Positions 1 to 5,159 of a stretch of DNA of 5,159 nt are shown here, in pieces. Under the pieces are notes generated by a model. The model was not told the DNA's origin. It did no database searches and saw nothing but the letters and a program-made list of their open reading frames with translations. The stretch's first letter is position 1. The number at the start of each line of letters is the position of its first letter. Source of the DNA: Bacteroidales bacterium. GTDB taxonomy: Bacteria; Bacteroidota; Bacteroidia; Bacteroidales; WRGA01. The position numbers and the translations under genes are program-made. The DNA lies in contig JAITHZ010000201.1 of assembly GCA_031279795.1 (NCBI GenBank), forward strand, positions 1 through 5,159, written 5' to 3'.

Positions 1-2459
1 TGAGGATTGCTCAATCCATTGCACGGGAGTATAATAATGCTAACTATACGCCGGCGCATCTGTTGAAAGCCCTGCTGCATAAGGAAACAGGCTTGCGCGG
101 ATTTCTTCAAAGTATGGACAAAGACGTGCAATATGTTGAAGAATGGGCGGAAATGCGTATGGACGACTGCCCGAAAGTGGGGCAGGTTGCCGAAATCACG
201 CCGGACGAGAAAATTCCGATGGTAATTGAAGAGGCGGATAATGTGCGTTTAAAATTGGGACTGCTCGAAATCAATCCGATATGCGTACTGGCGGCATTGG
301 CAAAACCCGCTGTCGCATTTTCCATCGACCAACTGAAATCGTTTCCGTTGCGCGAAAATGAAATTTTTGAGTTGTATGTAAGCGGCGTACAAAACCGCAA
401 TCATGTGGGATTAAATCCCGCCGCCGTGTCTGCTTTGGGCTTGGAAGGCGAAAACGCCGGTATGCCGATGGTCAATCTCTCGAAATACTGCATCGACAAA
501 ACCGCATTGGCGTTGGATTTGAAAATCCACGGCATTGTCAGCCGCGACAGGGAAACCCGTATGATGATGGAAATTCTCGGAAGGCACAGCAAACCCAATG
601 TGATGATTATCGGCGATTCGGGCGTGGGCAAAACGGCGCTGGTTGATGGTTTGGCTTACGATATTGTCAATACTAATGTACCTTCGTATCTGGCAGGCTC
701 AACGGTTTATGAATTAGACTGCGGCGCATTGATTGCCGGAGCCACCTACAAAGGCGAAATAGAAGACCGCTTGAAAAATTTGATTAAGGAAATCCGCTCT
801 ATCGACAAAGCGATTTTGTTTATAGACGAAATCCACATGCTGTTAGACCCAAAACAGGGTAATTCCGGTGCGGGCAATATCCTGAAACCCGAACTTTCTA
901 AAGGCGACCTGACGGTTATCGGCGCAACAACCATTGACGAGTACCGCAAGTTGATTGAGCCTGACCACGCTTTCAGCCGCCGCTTTGAAGCGCTGCAAAT
1001 CAACGAGCCGGACATTGCAGCCGCCACGCAAATGATACATTCCGTTTTGCCGCGCTATAAGGAATTTCATAAATTGGACATCGGCAAAGAGGCGGTGGAA
1101 GAATGTGTGCGGCTGGCAAAACGCTATGTGAAAGACCGTAAACTGCCCGATTCGGCAATAGATTTGCTTGACCGGACACTCTCGGCGGTAAAAATGCTCA
1201 ATGAAACGGCGCAAGGCGATATTCAATACTTTACGGAAGCGTTGGCTAAAATCGAAGGCGATTTTGACAAACCGCAGGACGAAAAAAACGAAGACTTGCG
1301 TTTCCTGTATTTTTCAATGCAAAACCGCCTCAGTCCCATTCTGTTGGGAATGATAACAGACGAAACGGACGTAAAGGAAATAACCGATTTTCAAAAACTG
1401 TTTGACTATCTATATAATGTATTGGAAACAGTACAGGCATTTGTCAAAGAAAAAATAAATACTGTTCAAGTACACGAAGTCGCCGCCGTAATTTCCGCCA
1501 AAACAGGTATCCCCATCGGTAAGGTGCAGGCGCAGGAAAAAGAGCGGTTGCTGAATATGGAAGACCTTTTGCGCCGCCGCGTAGTGGGACAGGACGGCGC
1601 ACTCAAATCGCTGGTCGACGCCATTCTGGAATCGCGCAGCGGACTGAACAAAGCCGGACAGCCGATTGGCTCGTTTTTCCTGTTGGGTCCTACCGGAACA
1701 GGAAAAACCGAATTGGCAAAATCGCTGGCGGAAACGCTCTTTAACGACGAAAAAGCAATGATACGCTTTGATATGTCGGAGTTTAAGGAAGAACACTCGG
1801 CGGCATTGCTCTATGGTGCGCCTCCGGGTTATGTGGGCTATGAAGAAGGCGGCTTGCTGGTCAATAAAATCCGGCAACAGCCTTATGCAGTGGTACTTTT
1901 TGATGAAATCGAAAAAGCCCATTCTTCGGTATATGATATTTTCCTGCAAATTATGGACGAGGGCAAATTGCACGACCGTCTGGGCAAAGAGGGCGATTTT
2001 TCCAATGCCATTGTGATTTTCACTTCCAACGTGGGCAGCGATTGGCTGACACAGCAATTAAATCAAGGCGTTATGCCCACCACCACGCAACTGATGGAAG
2101 TGATGGGGCAGTATTTTCGTCCTGAGTTTTTAGCGCGGCTTTCCGAAATCGTACCCTTTGCACCAATCAATGAAACGATGCTGCTGAAAATTTTCAACAT
2201 TCAATTGAAAAGTATCGTCGAAGCCCTGAAAAAACAGGGTATTGCAATTGAAATTGACGAAGAAACAAAGAAAATGCTTGCCGGACGCGGCTTTACGCCA
2301 AAGTACGGCGCACGGCAGGTCGCGGGAACGATACGCACGTACCTGCGCCGCCCGATTTCGCGCCTGATTGTGGGCGGAAAACTCAAAGCAGGCAATCAAC
2401 TGACGGTCGGCTGCGACGAAAACAATGAACTGACTTGGAGTATTAGCCAAATTAATTAA
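1..2459 (+). CDS. tssH: TssH (ClpV-type AAA+ ATPase of the T6SS), 5' truncated
   Basis: This ATPase disassembles the contracted T6SS sheath in the cytoplasm so that its subunits can be reused. The frame is open from base 3 to the window edge. The codons before the first possible start (TTG at 63) encode a good Clp N-domain (RIAQSIAREYNNANYTPAHL), so the true start lies upstream. Domains in order: two Clp_N repeats (about 3-330); AAA+ domain 1 with Walker A GDSGVGKT (612-635), Walker B ILFIDE (813-830) and an arginine-finger pair (978-983); a short middle region (about 1190-1470); AAA+ domain 2 with Walker A GPTGTGKT (1686-1709), pore-loop GYVG (1827-1838), Walker B VVLFDE (1890-1907) and sensor-2 GAR (2307-2315). 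All catalytic motifs are intact. The middle region is about 50 residues shorter than in the disaggregase ClpB, and two tssD genes follow directly; both favour TssH over housekeeping ClpB. The subtype assignment is inference from context. Confidence 0.93.
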   Translation, partial: RIAQSIAREYNNANYTPAHLLKALLHKETGLRGFLQSMDKDVQYVEEWAEMRMDDCPKVGQVAEITPDEKIPMVIEEADNVRLKLGLLEINPICVLAALAKPAVAFSIDQLKSFPLRENEIFELYVSGVQNRNHVGLNPAAVSALGLEGENAGMPMVNLSKYCIDKTALALDLKIHGIVSRDRETRMMMEILGRHSKPNVMIIGDSGVGKTALVDGLAYDIVNTNVPSYLAGSTVYELDCGALIAGATYKGEIEDRLKNLIKEIRSIDKAILFIDEIHMLLDPKQGNSGAGNILKPELSKGDLTVIGATTIDEYRKLIEPDHAFSRRFEALQINEPDIAAATQMIHSVLPRYKEFHKLDIGKEAVEECVRLAKRYVKDRKLPDSAIDLLDRTLSAVKMLNETAQGDIQYFTEALAKIEGDFDKPQDEKNEDLRFLYFSMQNRLSPILLGMITDETDVKEITDFQKLFDYLYNVLETVQAFVKEKINTVQVHEVAAVISAKTGIPIGKVQAQEKERLLNMEDLLRRRVVGQDGALKSLVDAILESRSGLNKAGQPIGSFFLLGPTGTGKTELAKSLAETLFNDEKAMIRFDMSEFKEEHSAALLYGAPPGYVGYEEGGLLVNKIRQQPYAVVLFDEIEKAHSSVYDIFLQIMDEGKLHDRLGKEGDFSNAIVIFTSNVGSDWLTQQLNQGVMPTTTQLMEVMGQYFRPEFLARLSEIVPFAPINETMLLKIFNIQLKSIVEALKKQGIAIEIDEETKKMLAGRGFTPKYGARQVAGTIRTYLRRPISRLIVGGKLKAGNQLTVGCDENNELTWSISQIN

Positions 2460-2480
2460 CCAAATAAAAACTACAAAACT
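2460..2480 (+). other. A-rich leader of the first tssD
   Basis: These 21 bases separate the TAA of tssH from the ATG of the first tssD. They are mostly A with no AGGAGG-like motif and end in aactATG. This fits the Shine-Dalgarno-independent initiation known in Bacteroidota. No -7 TAnnTTTG element is present, so the gene probably shares the tssH transcript. Confidence 0.4.
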
Positions 2481-2906
2481 ATGTTTGGACACAAAACTTT
2501 TCTAAAACTTGGAACATTAGACGATTCCAGCATGATGGGTTTGTATAAAAACAGTTACGAACTGGAAAGTTGTAACTATAGCTTCTCACAGGGAGTTGAT
2601 ACAAACGGAAAGGCTCAAACCAATGTAACAGGAGGGGCTATTTATGTAACCTATTCGGGGTTTCCGACCGACGAAATGCTTTTGTGGGCATTGAACGCCC
2701 GCAAATATTATGACGGCACGATTGTCATTTGCGATGACAATGAACAGCCATTGGAAAAAGTAAAATTTGAACAGGCTGCCTGTGTCAATCTTGAAATTAA
2801 TTATTCTCAAAAAGGCAAAGGATATGTCAATACAAAACTTGTATTGCAGGCGCATCAGATTACGGAAGGAACAAACCGTATAACAAACAACTGGACAGGG
2901 TTTTAA
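2481..2906 (+). CDS. tssD: TssD/Hcp tube protein (first copy)
   Basis: Hcp-family proteins form hexameric rings that stack into the inner tube of the T6SS. They are expelled on contraction and can carry effectors in the ring lumen. This 141-residue protein has the Bacteroidota TssD pattern. After an N-terminal extension of about 25 residues comes a first strand starting YELESCNYSF, then Q-x-x-D-x-x-G-K-x-Q and a GG turn (residues 37-52), an acidic/aromatic helix (about 62-76), the strand block around ACVN (100-103), and a final NNW close to the end (136-138). There is no signal peptide or membrane helix, as expected for a cytoplasmically assembled tube. The usual family length is about 130 residues, so the excess is at the N-terminus. 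The ATG follows tssH by 21 bases, so they are probably co-transcribed. I cannot say whether it is the main structural tube subunit or a cargo-specific paralogue. Confidence 0.88.
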   Translation: MFGHKTFLKLGTLDDSSMMGLYKNSYELESCNYSFSQGVDTNGKAQTNVTGGAIYVTYSGFPTDEMLLWALNARKYYDGTIVICDDNEQPLEKVKFEQAACVNLEINYSQKGKGYVNTKLVLQAHQITEGTNRITNNWTGF

Positions 2907-2949
2907 TAATTTGCATCATCACTATCAATAACTAAAAATTTGAATAACT
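2907..2949 (+). other. spacer and A/T-rich leader of the second tssD
   Basis: This 43-base spacer is the longest gene-free stretch in the window. It holds no hairpin strong enough for a terminator and no clean Bacteroidota promoter; a TTTG occurs at two places, but without TA at the right distance. It ends in aactATG, the same last bases as the leader of the first tssD, which may be shared ancestry or just the usual A-rich initiation context. Confidence 0.35.
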
Positions 2950-3387
2950 ATGAAAAAGTCAGTAAATTTGCCATCGGCAGAAAGTCTGTTTAACTTTCCG
3001 CAAATAGACAGTGAAACAACTGCATGGCTGATAATGGACAGTAAAGAATACGAAATAAGCCAATTTAATATTGGTTTTGGACAGGCTACCGACCACAAGG
3101 GACAACCGCAGGACGAAACCAGAGGTGGCAGAATGTTGATAACGCTGACACAGGCTTTACCTGACAGCATATATTATTGGGCAATGACTTCAAGTACAAA
3201 AAACGGAACGGTCGTTTTCAAATCGAAAACCGCCAATGCACCGTTGAAAGTAGAGTTTGTAAATGCTTTTTGCGTAAATTTTGCAAGAATAGTTGATACG
3301 CATACAGGCTTGAATACAGACTTGATAATCTCGCCCGAAGCAATCGTGATTAACGGTATAAGTTTTGACAATCACTGGGTAAAATAA
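2950..3387 (+). CDS. tssD: TssD/Hcp tube protein (second, divergent copy)
   Basis: A second Hcp-type protein, 145 residues, clearly related to its upstream neighbour but strongly diverged. Both share the pattern YE-(L/I)-x-x-x-N-x-x-F-x-Q-x-x-D-x-x-G-x-x-Q-x-x-x-T/R-GG (here residues 34-60), a strand with CVN (108-110) and a final N-x-W (141-143). Before the first strand lies an extension of about 33 residues, longer than is usual for a Bacteroidota TssD. It has no signal peptide or membrane helix, so a cytoplasmic role in tube assembly is expected. The next gene starts only 7 bases after its stop, much closer than the 43-base gap upstream. I infer that this copy is the dedicated carrier or loading ring for the LysM protein that follows; the sequence alone does not prove it. 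Confidence 0.85.
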   Translation: MKKSVNLPSAESLFNFPQIDSETTAWLIMDSKEYEISQFNIGFGQATDHKGQPQDETRGGRMLITLTQALPDSIYYWAMTSSTKNGTVVFKSKTANAPLKVEFVNAFCVNFARIVDTHTGLNTDLIISPEAIVINGISFDNHWVK

Positions 3388-3394
3388 TACGGTC

Positions 3395-4387
3395 ATGGCA
3401 CAATACAAAGAAGTATATATAACGATAGAAGACTTTGCAGTCCTCCAAAACACAGGCAGGCAATACGAAGGCTTTGTTATTGGCTTGGGGTATGCCTTTG
3501 TGGATACAACTGTGATGTCGCCACCAAACTTAAGGGGATATACGAACTCTTGGGGAATTGTACCACCGGCAGCCAACAAGTTTAATTTACTCCGATTTCA
3601 ATATGTAGATAATTCGCCTCAAATGGTGGAAATGAGCCTAAAAGGTGCGGTAGCCAAAGACGAATATTACACGGTAAAAAAAGGCGATACGCTTTCGGCG
3701 CTTGCGAAACAATTTAAAGTAACAGTTGATGACCTTGTGAAATGGAACAGAATTGCTGCCCCTGACAAAATAGCAGTGGGGGAACGGCTTGTGGTGGGGA
3801 GGAAAAATGAGATGGGACAAAGACCGGCGAAAGATAAAACACGCATAGAAAATTCTTCTGAAAGAAAAGCTGCTGATAATCAAGAAGAAATATTTAACTA
3901 TCTTACCAGCGGAATTGGAGCAATCGGTACTGGTTTCAGTACAGTAGCCGGTGCGCGTTATACCCAATATCCTTGGGGAGGTGGCTCTTGGATTGGAAGA
4001 AATGGCAAAATGTATGATATGTCCTTGATAACAGGCAAAGGAAAGGGTTACAACTTATATCAAAACTCTGCGAATATAGCAAAAAATGCAACAAAAATTC
4101 CAAGAGTAACAGGAAATATTTTGGGAGGATTAACTACTTTATATTCAGGCTATAAATTTTGGGACAATCCGAATTGGAGTGATGGTTTTGATGTTGCAGG
4201 AGGTATTGGCGGTTTGATATATTTGCCTGTGGGACTTGCCTATTTATATGTGCGTTTTAACATTGATGTTGTTCGCCCTGATATTCAACGGCATCAACTT
4301 GAAATGCTGGAGCGAATTGATAATGGTACATTCAACCCTTGGGATTATCGTAATACATATCCAAATTTAACGGGACCTTGCCCATAA
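3395..4387 (+). CDS. LysM-domain protein with glycine-rich hydrophobic C-terminus; candidate T6SS effector
   Basis: This 330-residue protein has three visible parts. Residues 1-88 are an unrecognised, probably beta-rich domain. Residues 91-134 are a clear LysM domain (YYTVKKGDTLSALAKQF, then VDDLVKWN and IAVGERLVV), a fold that binds N-acetylglucosamine polymers such as peptidoglycan and also occurs in baseplate and tube-cap proteins of contractile injection systems. After a charged linker (136-165), residues 170-330 carry small-residue-rich hydrophobic stretches: 171-187 (GIGAIGTG), 238-252, and 267-286, which is long enough to cross a membrane and contains GGIGG. The tail is polar, with one cysteine (329). 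There is no signal peptide, as expected for a T6SS-delivered protein. The position 7 bases after a tssD and 4 bases before small membrane-protein genes suggests an effector with its immunity proteins. A pore-forming or membrane-disrupting toxin is my best guess; a LysM baseplate adaptor is the main alternative. Confidence 0.72.
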   Translation: MAQYKEVYITIEDFAVLQNTGRQYEGFVIGLGYAFVDTTVMSPPNLRGYTNSWGIVPPAANKFNLLRFQYVDNSPQMVEMSLKGAVAKDEYYTVKKGDTLSALAKQFKVTVDDLVKWNRIAAPDKIAVGERLVVGRKNEMGQRPAKDKTRIENSSERKAADNQEEIFNYLTSGIGAIGTGFSTVAGARYTQYPWGGGSWIGRNGKMYDMSLITGKGKGYNLYQNSANIAKNATKIPRVTGNILGGLTTLYSGYKFWDNPNWSDGFDVAGGIGGLIYLPVGLAYLYVRFNIDVVRPDIQRHQLEMLERIDNGTFNPWDYRNTYPNLTGPCP

Positions 4388-4391
4388 AATT

Positions 4392-4802
4392 ATGATGATA
4401 TTTGATTTTTTCTTTTACACGGTTTGCCGTTTTTTAAGAAAACGACTGAAACGAAATAAAGAGGATGCCAAACATAGTGTTCTTTGTATTTTGGTTGTAT
4501 ATATTGTTTGGTCAATAGATGTTATTGCTTATATTATTGGTATTCTTAAACATAATAAAATAAGTTGGATATTTATAGACAAAGCTTTTGGGAGTGCTGT
4601 TGTTATTGGAATAATATCATATATTGTTTTTAGAATACGCTATTATAAAATATATGATGTGGAAAATATCGAACAAAAGATTATGAATTTATCGGATATA
4701 AAAAGATTTTTTTACAGATGGATTATTTATTTAATTTTAATATCTGTTCCTGTATTAGGGTTTGTTACATATAGACTGTATAAATTTGGGTATGTGTTAT
4801 GA
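4392..4802 (+). CDS. small three-helix membrane protein; candidate immunity protein
   Basis: A 136-residue protein that I do not recognise by family. It has a short hydrophobic N-terminus followed by a very basic patch (RKRLKRNK, residues 16-23), then three likely transmembrane helices at about 30-52, 61-81 and 107-128. A charged loop between helices 2 and 3 (83-105) contains YDVENIEQK. The basic patch suggests that the N-terminus is cytoplasmic. The gene starts 4 bases after the LysM gene; an ATG one codon later (4395) is equally possible. Base composition is very AT-rich: one 60-base line (4681-4740) has only 9 G or C. A membrane protein directly behind a presumed membrane-acting effector fits an immunity protein that blocks the toxin in the producer's own inner membrane. 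This is guilt by position only, with no sequence motif behind it. Confidence 0.7.
   Translation: MMIFDFFFYTVCRFLRKRLKRNKEDAKHSVLCILVVYIVWSIDVIAYIIGILKHNKISWIFIDKAFGSAVVIGIISYIVFRIRYYKIYDVENIEQKIMNLSDIKRFFYRWIIYLILISVPVLGFVTYRLYKFGYVL
4799..4802 (+). other. ATGA stop/start overlap
   Basis: The TGA stop of the upstream membrane protein (4800-4802) overlaps the ATG of the next gene (4799-4801). Such ATGA overlaps normally mean translational coupling, so the two membrane proteins are probably made together. Confidence 0.75.
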
Positions 4803-5159
4803 AAAACTATTATTACATACTTTGGGCAGATGCCATCAATGCTGCAAGTAAAAGTAATCAGGAATGGAAAATAATATTGCTGATAATTTTTTCAGTAGCG
4901 CAGGGACTTAATTTATTAACAATACTGTTTTATGTTGTAAGGATAGTTTTTGATAATAAAATGAAAATATTTTTTGATTTTCATTTTTTATCAGGGACTG
5001 TATTTAATAAATTCTTTTCCGCATTTATTACACTTTTTCTACCGTTTTTAATAATAAACTATTTCTTGATACTACACAAAGACCGGTACAAAGTGCTATT
5101 GAAAAAATATCAGGGTTTTAGATATAAAGGCGGTATTGTGTTTATGCTATATTTTTTCA
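4799..5159 (+). CDS. small membrane protein, 3' truncated by the window edge
   Basis: The frame from the ATG at 4799 is open to the window end, giving 120 visible residues. The product starts MKNYYYILWADAIN, then has a polar stretch. One hydrophobic helix runs from about 25 to 51 and a second from about 69 to 92. A basic stretch follows (HKDRYKVLLKKYQ, 93-105), and a third hydrophobic segment begins at 113 and runs off the edge. The aromatic N-terminus and the DRYKVLLKKY block after helix 2 resemble small uncharacterised membrane proteins common in Bacteroidota; this is an impression, not a search result. The four-base overlap with the gene before it argues for a joint role, perhaps as a second immunity protein or a two-subunit immunity complex. 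Equally, it could be the immunity gene of an orphan or older cassette. The missing end is probably short, since the last helix and a tail would complete a protein of about 130-150 residues. Confidence 0.7.
   Translation, partial: MKNYYYILWADAINAASKSNQEWKIILLIIFSVAQGLNLLTILFYVVRIVFDNKMKIFFDFHFLSGTVFNKFFSAFITLFLPFLIINYFLILHKDRYKVLLKKYQGFRYKGGIVFMLYFF

Noticed and set aside
63..65. TTG as the start of the ATPase gene
   Set aside because: The 20 codons before it are in frame and encode conserved Clp N-domain sequence, so the gene begins outside the window.
1410..2057. 215-codon open frame on the minus strand
   Set aside because: It lies wholly inside the tssH AAA+ region, and its product is rich in cysteine, phenylalanine and histidine with no recognisable domain, as expected of an antisense shadow.
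1..2459. Housekeeping disaggregase ClpB
   Set aside because: The middle region is too short, and two tssD genes follow directly; sheath ATPase is the better call.
2907..2949. Possible Bacteroidota promoter (TTTG elements)
   Set aside because: Neither TTTG has the TA at the spacing required for the TAnnTTTG element, and operon read-through explains expression.
3676..3682. Run of seven A in the LysM coding region as a possible programmed frameshift site
   Set aside because: The zero frame stays open and completes a good LysM domain; no stimulatory structure or useful alternative frame is evident.
4616..4658. Inverted repeat atcatatatt / aatatatgat with a 23-base loop
   Set aside because: It is within a very AT-rich coding region, the stem is nearly all A/T and the loop is long; likely chance, and not a terminator.

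Overview
The window looks like part of a Bacteroidota-type (subtype iii) type VI secretion system (T6SS) locus. All six genes are on the plus strand and tightly packed. The phylum call rests on three things: the two Hcp-like tube proteins have the compact form seen in Bacteroidota TssD, no gene has a Shine-Dalgarno sequence (starts are preceded by A-rich leaders instead), and a ClpV/TssH-type ATPase sits next to TssD paralogues. I cannot name the genus. The moderate GC of the ATPase (one 60-base line counted by hand was about half G+C) does not single one out.

Layout: (1) bases 1-2459, the 5'-truncated gene for the sheath-recycling AAA+ ATPase TssH/ClpV; (2) 2481-2906, a TssD (Hcp) tube protein; (3) 2950-3387, a second, divergent TssD; (4) 3395-4387, a three-part protein with an unrecognised N-terminal domain, a central LysM domain and a glycine-rich, hydrophobic C-terminal region, the best candidate for a secreted effector; (5) 4392-4802, a small three-helix membrane protein; (6) 4799 to the window end, a second small membrane protein that overlaps the previous gene by four bases and is cut off by the edge. 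No RNA gene, mobile element, CRISPR array or convincing terminator is visible, and no gene-free stretch exceeds 43 bases.

Working model (inference): TssH serves the whole apparatus. The second TssD is the dedicated carrier for the LysM protein encoded 7 bases downstream. The C-terminal half of the LysM protein is a membrane-active toxin, and the one or two inner-membrane proteins that follow are its immunity factors. G+C falls along the window from about half in tssH to roughly 15-30 % in the membrane-protein genes. That is what one expects when a conserved structural gene borders a variable, horizontally exchanged effector-immunity cassette.
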